Positions 1 through 10,319 of a stretch of 64,000 nucleotides of DNA are shown here, piece by piece. The DNA comes from Rickettsia sp. (GTDB taxonomy: Bacteria; Pseudomonadota; Alphaproteobacteria; Rickettsiales; Rickettsiaceae). Position numbers and translations under genes: made by a program. Numbering within the stretch: position 1 is the stretch's first letter; every line of letters starts with the position of its first letter. The notes below the pieces were generated by a model. It was not told where the DNA came from. It worked only from the letters and a program-made list of their open reading frames with translations, and made no database searches. The stretch lies in assembly GCA_015657545.1 (NCBI GenBank), contig JADHZC010000011.1, positions 131,488 to 195,487 of the forward strand. Direction: 5' to 3'.

Positions 1-2
1 CA

Positions 3-1082
3 AAAGAGAGCGAATTTTCAGAATCTTACCAAAATTTCTCTAACAATGAACTAAATGAAGAAAAAAGTAAGAAAAATATAGATGAGTTCGAAGATAATCT
101 TGATTCTTCAGCATCAACAATTTTATTTAATACGCCAAGCGATACTAAATTTTCAAGTTTTTCAAAAAATTTTTCTGAAAATCATTTTAATAGTGAAAAA
201 AATGGAAAGGGTAATGAAGAATTTCAAGATAATTTTAACTATCTTTCAAAATCTTTTTTATCTAGTGATAAATTTGATTCTATTATTTATAGATCAGACA
301 AAAATGAAAATAATGTTCAGAAAGAACAAAAAGATCAAAAATTGAATGAGAAAACTGTTAATCCTGAAAATATTAATAAAATACATTGGAAAGCACCCGA
401 TGAAAATGATCCAGAAAAAAAACAACAAGGATATGTTAAGAGTAATGATTCTGAAAATGAAAATAAAGAAAAAGATATAAAGGGATTAACTCAGGTTAAA
501 TTAAATAACAATATAGAATTTTATGATAATGAAACTAGTAATGCGATTAGTGAGAATGTTGATATTAGATCGTTAGAAATACCACCTAAATTGGAGGATC
601 TTGAGATAACATCTATGTTTTTTAGTTCTAGCATAAGTAATGGAGATGCTATTTTAAAAAATTCAGAAGGTAGGAATATAGTATTAGGTTTGAGTATGTC
701 TTATACCCCAGATGGAAAACTGTCATCTATGGATTTAGGATATAAAGGAGTAGAGGATTCAAATTTTGCAAAATTAGAAAATATTGATTTAAGTAAAGAT
801 GTTAAATTTTCTGGAAAAGATGATGTTAACCCACTTAATAGACATGCATATTTAGAAATTGAAGGACAAAAAACTTTTATTGGAGTAACACAAGCGGAAT
901 TTAGTAAATTACAAAGTCAGATTGGATTGGGTTCACCCCAAAAACACAATGAAAAAACAACTTCTAAACTAGATAAAAAGCAAAGATATGATTATATTGC
1001 TACGCAAAAAAGTGCAATTCCTACGCCTCCACCTAGAATGTTTGCATCAAAAGTTAAAAATCCTTCATCTCCAGATATATAG
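3..1082 (+). CDS. Hypothetical Asn/Lys/Ser-rich protein, 5' partial (runs off window start); Pro-rich C-terminus PTPPPRMF
   Basis: Frame 3 is open from base 3 through the TAG at 1080-1082. The listed 342..1082 ORF is only the part after an internal start; upstream it reads KESEFSESYQNFSNNELNEEKSKKNIDEFEDNLDSS... Confidence 0.7.
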   Translation, partial: KESEFSESYQNFSNNELNEEKSKKNIDEFEDNLDSSASTILFNTPSDTKFSSFSKNFSENHFNSEKNGKGNEEFQDNFNYLSKSFLSSDKFDSIIYRSDKNENNVQKEQKDQKLNEKTVNPENINKIHWKAPDENDPEKKQQGYVKSNDSENENKEKDIKGLTQVKLNNNIEFYDNETSNAISENVDIRSLEIPPKLEDLEITSMFFSSSISNGDAILKNSEGRNIVLGLSMSYTPDGKLSSMDLGYKGVEDSNFAKLENIDLSKDVKFSGKDDVNPLNRHAYLEIEGQKTFIGVTQAEFSKLQSQIGLGSPQKHNEKTTSKLDKKQRYDYIATQKSAIPTPPPRMFASKVKNPSSPDI

Positions 1083-1094
1083 TTTGGCTAAAGG

Positions 1095-1133
1095 CTTGTA
1101 TAAACCTGTTTCTTTATGAACAGGTTTAGCAAG
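1095..1133 (+). terminator. Hairpin downstream of first CDS, possible terminator
   Basis: Perfect 10-bp stem taaacctgtt/aacaggttta (1101-1110/1119-1128), extended by cttg/caag (1095-1098/1130-1133); no strong T-tract follows. Confidence 0.45.
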
Positions 1134-2180
1134 TAATAAGAATATTATTATTTTTTATGTATTTTAGTGACACTAAAAATATAACAAATTATGTAAAATG
1201 ATGCTAATTAATGAGAGAAATTAAATTTAAACCATATCAAATCATAGATCAAACAAGAGCTTTCATTAATGTATGAAGTATTCTAAAGCAATTTGGAATG
1301 CTAAACCTTCAGAAGAATTGTATAATACGAAAATTTGCTAAGAGATATTATTCTGTTGGAGCATAGACATCTATAGATACAACATATTCTCAATTGAAGC
1401 CTAAACCAATTTTCATTGCCCTTTAATAATCTTGAGAAACGATGTAATCAATTGGTATTATATGATCTTCAAAAAATAAAATAGACAAATTCATTAATTT
1501 GAAATATATAGAACTTACATATTATATAAATTTTATGTATGAGAGAGATAATTAATCTTATTATCTATTAGAAATGAGACTTAAACAATTAAAAATAAAA
1601 TCAGATTTTTTAATTAGAGAAAAAACATAATAACAATAGATAGAGGAGTTAAGATAGTAAACCAAGTAGAAGATATACACTATAATCTAGATTGGAAATG
1701 ACAGATATAGATGAACAAGAATAAGAGAAAAATAAAATTAGAGTCAAAAAATACAAAAAAAAAGCACCTACAAAATACTACTTAGCAATTTAAAAGACCA
1801 TTATACAAGTAATTAACTTAATGTAATAAATAGATTAAAATAGATTATTATATTTTTTTCCCTTCAGGACAGAAATGTATTTTGATCTTTAGTCTGTTTT
1901 TCTTAATTCAATTTTAATTTTACATCATCGACTAAGTAAAGTGTTTTTTCCTTTATGAAGAAGGATTATTTTCTATTTTAAAATAAGAATAGCATAGAGA
2001 ATTTGTGAGGATAAATATCAATAAATTTTTTTATGATATTTGTGAATGAAACAATTGTTATTTTTCACAAAAATTTTAGATATTTGATCGATAAAATTTT
2101 ATTCGAGGTTTTTTTTACTGAGATTTTGTGTTTTGATGTAGGGAAAATCAAAAAAATTATTGTTTATATGTTATGTGATG

Positions 2181-3791
2181 TCAAATAAGAAAATTTACAG
2201 CGCATGATAAAGAGAAATTCTGTTCCTTATTTTTAGAGTGAGAAGATTTTAGAGCAAAGGAATATCTAGGCATCAATGATATTTCTAAAGTAGGAGTTAA
2301 ATTTAGCTGAGTTTTGATTTGGATATTAAAATTATCATTTCTTCTTAGTGATTCTTTTTGTGTAAAGAATATTTCTTCTTTAAAAATATCATTTTTAGAA
2401 ATTGTCTTACTTTGTTTTTCAAAACTATTTTTCAATTTTATGTTTAAGAAGCAAAAAATTTCAAATTCAAAATTTTTATAAAATTTAGATTTTATCTTAT
2501 ATTTTATTTGGGGGCTTAATATGAAGTTATCGAAAGGATCATTCTTAAAAACTATATTACAATTTTCATTTTTTCCTTCAAAAGAGTTTTTTGCAATATT
2601 TATGTAAATTATTTCTAATCCAATGTTTAAAATTGAATTTGTATTAAAATTGAATTCTTCTAAGGCTGTAGAGGATATAAAAAATGCAAATCTATTTTTA
2701 TAGGAAGCTTTTACTTCTTCTAGCTTTAATTCTGATGCTAAATATTTGAAATTAAAATTCGATTCAATAACACTTATACCTACAGAATTTTTCAAAATTA
2801 AGTTTTTTTTATTTTTTAATTGCCAAAATTTTTCTATATATGACGATATTAAGTAATTTTTGATAAATTTTATATTTTCTGTTTGCACAAATGTTTCTTG
2901 TATATTCTTTAATATAAATCCCAAATTTATACTTAGAAATACTTTTTTCTTGAAATTTTTCCCTAATTTTATACCAATATTTTGTTCAGAATTATTTTCT
3001 GTGTTGCTTGACATTGAATATATTGGAGTAATGAAGAAATTTTTTTCATTGCCTCTTGAAAAGTTATTATCTGATAATAAGTATTTATTAAAATAATTGA
3101 GCATATTTTCTATATCTATTACTTCACTAGGTATAAATTCTATTGAATCTAAAATGTTTTTAATTGAACGCTTTTCTAATTTTTCAAACAACAATGCATT
3201 TCTTAACTTGTTAGTAAAATTTAGGTTGGCATTTAAGAATTTTTGATATTCATATTCAGATGTATAGTATTTATTTGAAGGATATTCAGCAAGTAATGAT
3301 AAAATTTCATTCTTAATGGAATTTTTTTCTTGAGAAGTAGTTTCTATATCTTTTTTAATAAAATTATTGTTTGTTTTTTCTAAATTTAGTTTTTTAATTT
3401 TGGTATTTGTTTTCTTGAGTTTAAGATTCAAGGCTTCTTTTTGTTTATTATTTTCATATATTTGATTGTTGCTTAAAGAGAGGTTTTGACTTTTTGTTAA
3501 AGATAAAGATTTTTGATTTAGGTTATTTATATCATGGTTGTTATTAGTCCTATTATTTTCTAAATATAGTTCATTTTCTTTTTTTTCCTTTATTTCAATA
3601 ACGAATATATTACTTGCAGACTTATCAAAATTTTTTTTGTTCCAAGAGTATAATGAATATGTTTCCTGTAATTTACTATATTTATTCAAATTTTTAATTT
3701 GAAATCCCCAGGTGCAAGAAGCGTGAAATAAAAACTTTAAAGCTGTTATTAACGTTATAACCGACCTTAACAGAAAAATTTTACCTTTCAA
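2181..3791 (-). CDS. Predicted outer-membrane beta-barrel / surface antigen-like protein with N-terminal signal-like segment
   Basis: 536 aa; hydrophobic N-terminus (IFLLRSVITLITALKFLFHASC), low-complexity N/K middle, C-terminal half with alternating amphipathic segments ending in FSLSCAVNFLI. Confidence 0.45.
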   Translation of the reverse strand: MKGKIFLLRSVITLITALKFLFHASCTWGFQIKNLNKYSKLQETYSLYSWNKKNFDKSASNIFVIEIKEKKENELYLENNRTNNNHDINNLNQKSLSLTKSQNLSLSNNQIYENNKQKEALNLKLKKTNTKIKKLNLEKTNNNFIKKDIETTSQEKNSIKNEILSLLAEYPSNKYYTSEYEYQKFLNANLNFTNKLRNALLFEKLEKRSIKNILDSIEFIPSEVIDIENMLNYFNKYLLSDNNFSRGNEKNFFITPIYSMSSNTENNSEQNIGIKLGKNFKKKVFLSINLGFILKNIQETFVQTENIKFIKNYLISSYIEKFWQLKNKKNLILKNSVGISVIESNFNFKYLASELKLEEVKASYKNRFAFFISSTALEEFNFNTNSILNIGLEIIYINIAKNSFEGKNENCNIVFKNDPFDNFILSPQIKYKIKSKFYKNFEFEIFCFLNIKLKNSFEKQSKTISKNDIFKEEIFFTQKESLRRNDNFNIQIKTQLNLTPTLEISLMPRYSFALKSSHSKNKEQNFSLSCAVNFLI

Positions 3792-4069
3792 AACATTTTA
3801 TGAAATTTAAAGAAAAGCTGATGTTATCAAAAATAGCATTTTCTGTACAGTTAAAAAACACTAAAATAAAAGCTACTTAAGGATTTAAAAAAAGTTTTTT
3901 GTCTTAAATAAAAAGATTTATACCCAAAAGATTTTGAACCAATTTTTAACAAACACACCTTTGGTTTAATTCGAGCGTTTATAAACACTATATAACAATC
4001 TTTTTGAAGTATATGAAAGCTACTTTAGGAGGTTTTTATTTGATTTGAGCCTATAATTAAAAAAAGATT

Positions 4070-5128
4070 TTATTTATTAAATCTAAAATGAAGAATGTCA
4101 CCAGGTTTTATTATATAATCCTTACCTTCTATCCTAATCTTACCTTTTTCTTTGAGAGAAGTTTCGCTTTTATATTTCATATAATCTTGATATGTAATAA
4201 CTTCTACTTTTATGAAATTTTTTTCAATATCGCTATGAATCAATGCTGCTGCTTTTTGAGCATTTATTCCATTTTTGTAATTCCAGGCTTTAGTCTCTTT
4301 TTTTCCAACAGTATAAAAAGATGAAAGATCTAAAATTTTGTAAGCTGATTTTACAAGATTTTCTAGAGCATTAGATTTGATTCCTAGCTCTTTCATAAAT
4401 TCTTCCCTTTCTTTTATATCTTTTATTTCTGATAATTCATATTCTATTCGAGCTGAAAGCTTTATTACAGGATGATTTTTGTTTTTTAAATAATTGTAAG
4501 TTTCAATTGTTTGTTTATTTAAAGACTCCAAATTTTTTTCAGAAATATTTAGTACGTAAATTATTTTTTTATTAGTCAAAAATTCTTTTTTATTAGCTAA
4601 ATTAATATTTCCTAACTCTCTTAATTCTTTGCCTTCAGCAAGATGTTCATGTAGCTTTTTAAGCTCTTCTTTGTTTAAGTCTGATTTTTTTTTTTGTAGT
4701 AACTGTTCTACAAAATTAAGGTCAGATAAGAGTAGCTCTGTTTCTATGATATCAATTTCTTTTAAAGGGTCAAAACTAGTATTGTATCCTTCATTACTAA
4801 AGCATTTTACTAAATGTATAATTGCGTCTACAGATTTGATATTAGACAAAAATTTATTTCCCAACCCCTCTCCTTTGCTCGCTCCTTCAACAAGACCTGC
4901 TATATCCACAAATTCTATACTTGCTGTTGATATTTTTTCTGCATCTACAAGATTAGCTAAATTGAATAATTTTTCATCATACAAATTTACCTTTCCAAAA
5001 TTTGGTTCTATAGTACAAAACGGATAATTAGCCATTTCTGCTTTAGCTTTAGATGATTGTGTTAAAGCATTAAATAAAGTTGATTTGCCAATATTTGGTA
5101 ATCCTATGATTCCACATTTTAAAGACAT
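4070..5128 (-). CDS. ychF: Redox-regulated GTPase/ATPase YchF
   Basis: MSLKCGIIGLPNIGKSTLFNALT, NYPFCTIEPN, C-terminal TGS-like domain (KGKIRIEGKDYIIKPGDILHFRF). Confidence 0.97.
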   Translation of the reverse strand: MSLKCGIIGLPNIGKSTLFNALTQSSKAKAEMANYPFCTIEPNFGKVNLYDEKLFNLANLVDAEKISTASIEFVDIAGLVEGASKGEGLGNKFLSNIKSVDAIIHLVKCFSNEGYNTSFDPLKEIDIIETELLLSDLNFVEQLLQKKKSDLNKEELKKLHEHLAEGKELRELGNINLANKKEFLTNKKIIYVLNISEKNLESLNKQTIETYNYLKNKNHPVIKLSARIEYELSEIKDIKEREEFMKELGIKSNALENLVKSAYKILDLSSFYTVGKKETKAWNYKNGINAQKAAALIHSDIEKNFIKVEVITYQDYMKYKSETSLKEKGKIRIEGKDYIIKPGDILHFRFNK

Positions 5129-5161
5129 GTTAATGTTTATTTTTTATATGATTAATTTTTC

Positions 5162-5722
5162 TTATTCTAGATTTAAGTGAGATATTTTTTGCTTAAACAG
5201 TTCTACTTCATTATTTAGAAATAAATCTAAAAATTTTTCTAATGCTATGACTTTTTTCTCTATTTTTATCAATTGCTCAGGAGTAAAATTACTAAGTACA
5301 TATTTTGAAATATCCATGTTTGGTGGTTTTCCTACTCCTAATCTTAGTCTGAAATAATCGCAACTTCTTAGATATTGATCAAGAGACTTTAAACCATTAT
5401 GTCCTGCATTTCCACCTCCAAATTTGAATTTTAGATCTGAAAAATTAATATCTATATCATCATGAAATACCAAGATATTATTAGGGAGAATTTTATAATA
5501 ATTAGACACTAAGGCAATTGATTCTCCGCTTAAATTCATAAAGTTATTAGCCTTACATAATATGTAATTTTTAGAAAAAGCTAAAAAAGATTTTAATTTA
5601 TGTTTTTGTGTCCAAACTAAAGATCTTATTTGAGATATCTGATCAAGATATAAGAAACCCATGTTATGGATTGTTTTTTGATAAAGATCACCCTTATTCC
5701 CTAAGCCTATTAGCAATTTCAC
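5162..5722 (-). CDS. pth: Peptidyl-tRNA hydrolase
   Basis: LLIGLGNKGDLYQKTIHNMGFLYLD, FKFGGGNAGHNGLKS, LRLGVGKP motifs. Confidence 0.97.
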   Translation of the reverse strand: MKLLIGLGNKGDLYQKTIHNMGFLYLDQISQIRSLVWTQKHKLKSFLAFSKNYILCKANNFMNLSGESIALVSNYYKILPNNILVFHDDIDINFSDLKFKFGGGNAGHNGLKSLDQYLRSCDYFRLRLGVGKPPNMDISKYVLSNFTPEQLIKIEKKVIALEKFLDLFLNNEVELFKQKISHLNLE

Positions 5723-5780
5723 TTTCTTTATTTTTTTTCAAAGATAAACAGTTATTTGCAATGATTTTTTAAAAATAACA

Positions 5781-6416
5781 TCATTCCTTCTGCGCTGTAG
5801 AGTCTACAGTTTTTTCAATTTTTTCTTCTTCTTCAGTAATATTTTTTTTAGAAACAATTGAAGCTATTACTATATTTTCATTTTCTAAAATTTTAATATC
5901 AGGAAATTTTTTTTTGATATCTAATATTCTTAATACTCGAAATTTCCTCATACTAGGTAGATCTAGTAATATACTTTTAACATAATTATCTTGCGAACAT
6001 AAAACAGCAATATTTCTTCTTATAATATTGAAATATCCCCCCTGTTTAACTGTAGTAAGATCTTGAGCTTTATCATATATTATAGGTACTTCTAATTTTT
6101 GTTCATTTTTATTGAAGAACATGAAATCCATATGTAAAATCTTCTCATTTACAGGATGCCTCTCTAGTTTTTTAGGAAAAACCAAGTATGTTTTTTTTTG
6201 GATGTTTAGTTCAATTTTTTCTGTAAAAAAATCTCTATTTTGTGAAATTGTTTGTAAAGATTTAACATCAAAAAATATACTTAAATTTTTTTGGTTTTTC
6301 CCATAAATTATGGCTGGTATAAAGTTACTTGAGCGAAGTTTTTTTGCTGTGTTGAACTCAGAACCAGATCTTAAAAAAGCTTCTATCTTAATAGGATTTT
6401 GACTAATATCTTTCAT
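5781..6416 (-). CDS. rplY: 50S ribosomal protein L25/Ctc
   Basis: IPAIIYGKNQKNLSIFFD N-terminal motif, HMDFMFF; conserved rplY-pth-ychF order. Confidence 0.93.
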   Translation of the reverse strand: MKDISQNPIKIEAFLRSGSEFNTAKKLRSSNFIPAIIYGKNQKNLSIFFDVKSLQTISQNRDFFTEKIELNIQKKTYLVFPKKLERHPVNEKILHMDFMFFNKNEQKLEVPIIYDKAQDLTTVKQGGYFNIIRRNIAVLCSQDNYVKSILLDLPSMRKFRVLRILDIKKKFPDIKILENENIVIASIVSKKNITEEEEKIEKTVDSTAQKE

Positions 6417-6503
6417 TTGGGATAAACAAAATAATATATTAATTTATGTTAGTATTTAAATACTAATAATAAACAATAATTGATTAATTTAATTTTATTT
6501 TAT

Positions 6504-6533
6504 TTAATTTTATCATTCGAATGATAAAATTAA
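6504..6533. repeat. 30-nt perfect palindrome in divergent intergenic region
   Basis: ttaattttatcattcgaatgataaaattaa; 15-bp arms, no spacer. Confidence 0.85.
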
Positions 6534-6673
6534 TGTATAGTAAAAAAAATATGTAATCTAAAAAAATTATTTAGCTTGTATGATACAAAAAATTTTTATA
6601 AAATCAAATAAAATTTTTTAGCACACTCAATAAGTGAAAAGATTTAGAACATTTTTATCCATAACACAGTATT

Positions 6674-7603
6674 TTGATGAATATTTTTAATATAGTTTTT
6701 TTAAAAATACTATCTTCTATATTTGTTGTATTGTTAGGTTATGTGGCTGGTAAAATAAGAAAAATAGATAAGGAAACCATCACTTCACTTTTATTTTATT
6801 TTATAGCTCCTATTGTAATAATTTCAATTCTTACTAAATCTAGATTAAAAATAAGTGATTTTAGTATAGTATTTATAACTTTCTTAATTTGTTCGTGTTT
6901 AAACATAATTACATTTTTTTTATCAAAAAACATTTGGAATGACAATCACAAAAACATTTTAGCATTTTCAGCTGGCACTGGAAATGGCACTTTTGTTGCA
7001 TTACCAATAGCAACAGCTTTATTTGATACTCACACGGTAAGTATTTATGTGTTGATAGCTTTAGGTGTGGCTATTTATGAAATTTCTGTTGGTTACTATG
7101 TTTGTGCTCTAACTAAAGAAAGAAAAAATTTTCAAGAAAATTTATTTAGAATAGTGAAATTACCTATTTTTATTTCTTTTGTTTTGGGTTCAGCGCTTAG
7201 TCTTGTTGGTTTTAGAATTCCAGAATTTTTATCTGAATTTACCAAAAATATGCAAAGTTGTTTTTCTGTGCTTGGAATGTTACTAGTTGGCGTGTCTATT
7301 TCTGAAGTAAAGCAATTTAAGTTGGATTGGAAATTTTTATTAGCAATTATATTTTGTAAATTTGTTCTTTTTACGAGTTTTTTTAATTTGTTTGTATTTT
7401 TTGATAAATATATTTTTAAACTTTACAACAAAAAATATCATGACGCTCTTCAACTTATTAGTGTGACACCTATTTCTGTTAGTGTTGTTATTACTTCTAT
7501 AATTTTTAATTTATATCCCGAAAAAGCTTCTACGGCTCTTTTATTTTCGCTATTGGTTTCTCTTATATATTCTCCTTTAGTGCTAAAATTTTTACTTTTC
7601 TAG
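6674..7603 (+). CDS. AEC (auxin efflux carrier) family permease
   Basis: Hydrophobic about 10-TM protein; GYVAGKIRKIDKETITSLLFYFIAPIVI; SAGTGNGTFVALPIATALF. Confidence 0.85.
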   Translation: MMNIFNIVFLKILSSIFVVLLGYVAGKIRKIDKETITSLLFYFIAPIVIISILTKSRLKISDFSIVFITFLICSCLNIITFFLSKNIWNDNHKNILAFSAGTGNGTFVALPIATALFDTHTVSIYVLIALGVAIYEISVGYYVCALTKERKNFQENLFRIVKLPIFISFVLGSALSLVGFRIPEFLSEFTKNMQSCFSVLGMLLVGVSISEVKQFKLDWKFLLAIIFCKFVLFTSFFNLFVFFDKYIFKLYNKKYHDALQLISVTPISVSVVITSIIFNLYPEKASTALLFSLLVSLIYSPLVLKFLLF

Positions 7604-7720
7604 AAATAGAAATAATATTAATAATTCTTATATTAATAATTCTTATTATATTGAAAATAAAATACTCATCAAATATAATCGATTTTATTATTGAAAATAA
7701 AAATTAAGGATCAATTTATT

Positions 7721-8659
7721 ATGAATGAGTCAAATCACACTCAAGTTTTAATATTGGGTTCTGGTTCAGCTGGTTTAACTGCTGCCATATATTCAGCAAG
7801 AGCTGCATTAAAACCAATATTGATTACAGGTTTTGAAGAAGGAGGACAGCTTACAACAACGACTGAGGTAGAAAATTTTCCTGGTTTCGCAAAAAAAATA
7901 CAGGGACCCTGGTTGATGGATCAAATGCAACAGCAAGCATTAAATGTAGGAACTAAAATTATAAATGATGAAGCTATTTCTATAGATTTGTTACAAAGAC
8001 CATTCAAGGTAAAAACTTCTTTAGATAATGTGTTTTTTGCAGATTCTATTATCATAGCCACTGGAGCTCAAGCTAAATGGTTGGGTATTGATTCAGAATC
8101 TTACTTTCAAGGTTTTGGTGTTTCTGGGTGTGCTACATGTGATGGAGTTTTTTTTAAAGGTAAAGATGTTGTAGTAATAGGAGGAGGTAATAGTGCAGTA
8201 GAAGAAGCTCTATATTTAACGCATCATGCTAAAAAAGTTTATCTTTTACATAGAAGAGATAAACTTAGAGCGGAAATGATATCGCAAGAAAAATTATTTA
8301 AAAATCCTCAAATAGAGGTAATTTGGGATACTGTTGTAGAAGAAATTATAGGTGATGAAAAACCCAAGTCTGTAACAGGAGTAAAAGTTAAAAATATAAA
8401 AAATAATTCAGAAAAATTTATAAATTGTTCTGGTGTTTTTGTAGCAATTGGACATACACCAAGGACAGATCTAGTAAAAAATCAGATAAATTTGGACAAA
8501 GAGGGATATATTATTACTAAACCTGATTCTACCCAAACTAGTGTAGAAGGTGTTTTTGCAGCTGGAGATGTGCAGGATGTAAAATTTAGACAGGCGGTTA
8601 CTGCAGCTGGAACTGGATGCATGGCGGCTATTGAATCTGAGCATTTCTTAAGAGGGTAA
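7721..8659 (+). CDS. trxB: Thioredoxin reductase (ORF 7691..8659; MNESNHTQ start at 7721 likelier)
   Basis: LGSGSAGLTAAIYSARA, CATCDG redox motif, GGGNSAVEEALYL, ATGA, AAGDV. Confidence 0.97.
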   Translation: MNESNHTQVLILGSGSAGLTAAIYSARAALKPILITGFEEGGQLTTTTEVENFPGFAKKIQGPWLMDQMQQQALNVGTKIINDEAISIDLLQRPFKVKTSLDNVFFADSIIIATGAQAKWLGIDSESYFQGFGVSGCATCDGVFFKGKDVVVIGGGNSAVEEALYLTHHAKKVYLLHRRDKLRAEMISQEKLFKNPQIEVIWDTVVEEIIGDEKPKSVTGVKVKNIKNNSEKFINCSGVFVAIGHTPRTDLVKNQINLDKEGYIITKPDSTQTSVEGVFAAGDVQDVKFRQAVTAAGTGCMAAIESEHFLRG

Positions 8660-8789
8660 ATAATAATTCATGTTTTTATAGATAAAATATGAATAGATAT
8701 AATTTTTGCAGTTGCTAAAAATCTTGATATATATTTTTTATAGGTGTATTATGTTTTCTAGAATTGTTAGAATTATTTTTTGATTTTTT

Positions 8790-9101
8790 ATGTCTAGAAA
8801 ATGTCAATTAAGTGGGGTTAGTAACATGAGCGGGAATAATGTTTCTCATTCTAATCGCAAAACAAAAAGAAAATTTAAGGTAAATGTAAAACATGTTTCC
8901 TTTTGGAGTAATATAGAAAGAAAACATTATAATCTCAAAATTAGTACGAAAACTTTAAGGACTATAGATAAGTTAGGAGGTTTTGATAATTATATTTTAT
9001 CTTTGAGTTCCTTTAAAGCTACTGATTTTGCTAAAAATCTAAAAAAAAGATTTATTAAGAGAAATGTTTCACAAATAAATTCTACTTCTAGCGTAATTTA
9101 A
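8790..9101 (+). CDS. rpmB: 50S ribosomal protein L28
   Basis: MSRKCQLSG...GNNVSHSNRKTKRKF. Confidence 0.97.
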   Translation: MSRKCQLSGVSNMSGNNVSHSNRKTKRKFKVNVKHVSFWSNIERKHYNLKISTKTLRTIDKLGGFDNYILSLSSFKATDFAKNLKKRFIKRNVSQINSTSSVI

Positions 9102-9134
9102 TAATTATACTAAATAATCAAAGGTTTCTTTGTT

Positions 9135-9356
9135 ATGAAAAAAGATATTCATCCAGAATATAAAAGTTTAAAATTGAAAATAGGACAAGACGAAATTTTT
9201 ACTTTTTCTACTTATAAAGGTAAGGAATTACTAATGGATGTAGATTTTAGAGAGCATCCAGCTTGGGACAAATCCAAAATGCAATATGTTAGTAAGTCTA
9301 ATAAAAGTGTTAGCAATTTTAATAAAAAATTTGGAGATATATCTCTTTTGAAATAA
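9135..9356 (+). CDS. rpmE: 50S ribosomal protein L31
   Basis: MKKDIHPEYK ... HPAWDKSK; follows rpmB. Confidence 0.92.
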   Translation: MKKDIHPEYKSLKLKIGQDEIFTFSTYKGKELLMDVDFREHPAWDKSKMQYVSKSNKSVSNFNKKFGDISLLK

Positions 9357-9380
9357 CAAAATTTTTTAGATTTTTGTTAT
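9353..9380 (+). terminator. Hairpin overlapping the rpmE stop, between rpmE and fmt
   Basis: Arms ataacaaaa (9353-9361) / ttttgttat (9372-9380) with a T-rich loop. Confidence 0.35.
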
Positions 9381-10319
9381 ATGCGTGTGATTTTTATGGG
9401 AAGCGGTGAATTTGCATACCCTCCTTTTTTGAGTTTAATTCACTCTAGTAAGCATGATGTAGTTGCAGTTTTTACTAAAATGCCTCAAAAAAAAGGGCGT
9501 GGATTGAAATTACACAAAAATGTGATTCATGAAAAATCATTGGACAATGGTATAGATACTTATACTCCTAATATTCTAGATACTGAAACTATAAATCTTA
9601 TAAAAAAGATAGATGCTGATCTTATTATAGTCGTATCTTATGACAAAAAGATCCCTTCTGAAATTTTATTTGATAAAAAATTAGGCGCATTAAATATACA
9701 TCCATCTCTTTTACCTAAGTACAGAGGGGCATCTCCTATACAACATACTATTCTTAACAAAGATTTAGAAACTGGGGTTTGCATTATTAAAATGGATGAA
9801 AAATTTGATACTGGAGATATAGTCATTAGTAAAAAGCTTTCTATAGATCATGATTGGGACTATTTAAATCTTAGCAGAAAATTATCAATAATTGGAAGTA
9901 ATTTACTTTTACAGCTTTTAATAGATTTTCATGATAAAAATCCAATTCCTCAATCAAGAAACAATATATCTTATGCTCATAAATTTTATGCTAAAGATTT
10001 TTATATCAATTTAAAATCAGAGCATATTACAGATATTGATGCTAAAGTTAGAGCTTTGAAACCTTATCTTTCTTTATCTTTAGAATTTCAAGATAAAAAA
10101 TTCCAAGTTAAACAATATCAAATGAGGTTATCTAACAATCATCATTATGAGATAGGTAAGGTGATTATAGATTATAGTTTCGGTAAAAAGCTTTTGCTTC
10201 CTTGTATAGGAGGAATTTTAGAATTAGAGGTAATAAAACCTGAAAATTCAAGAACTTTACTGGTAAAAGATTTTATTAATGGATTACAAAGTAAAAAAAA
10301 TGCATTCTGTATCTCATAG
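9381..10319 (+). CDS. fmt: Methionyl-tRNA formyltransferase
   Basis: MRVIFMGSGEFAYPPFLSLI, LNIHPSLLPKYRGASPIQ. Confidence 0.97.
   Translation: MRVIFMGSGEFAYPPFLSLIHSSKHDVVAVFTKMPQKKGRGLKLHKNVIHEKSLDNGIDTYTPNILDTETINLIKKIDADLIIVVSYDKKIPSEILFDKKLGALNIHPSLLPKYRGASPIQHTILNKDLETGVCIIKMDEKFDTGDIVISKKLSIDHDWDYLNLSRKLSIIGSNLLLQLLIDFHDKNPIPQSRNNISYAHKFYAKDFYINLKSEHITDIDAKVRALKPYLSLSLEFQDKKFQVKQYQMRLSNNHHYEIGKVIIDYSFGKKLLLPCIGGILELEVIKPENSRTLLVKDFINGLQSKKNAFCIS

Noticed and set aside
82-345. 87-aa plus-strand ORF in the track
   Set aside because: Out of frame with, and fully overlapped by, the open frame-3 reading that continues into 342..1082; composition is frame-shifted N/K/S codons.
2860-3096. 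78-aa plus-strand ORF
   Set aside because: Antisense to the 2181..3791 membrane protein; no recognisable motif.
4088-5027. Plus-strand ORFs 4088..4324 and 4629..5027
   Set aside because: Antisense to strongly supported ychF.
7615-7645. Tandem tattaataattctta repeat downstream of the AEC transporter
   Set aside because: Short, AT-only and two copies; readily explained by base composition and slippage.
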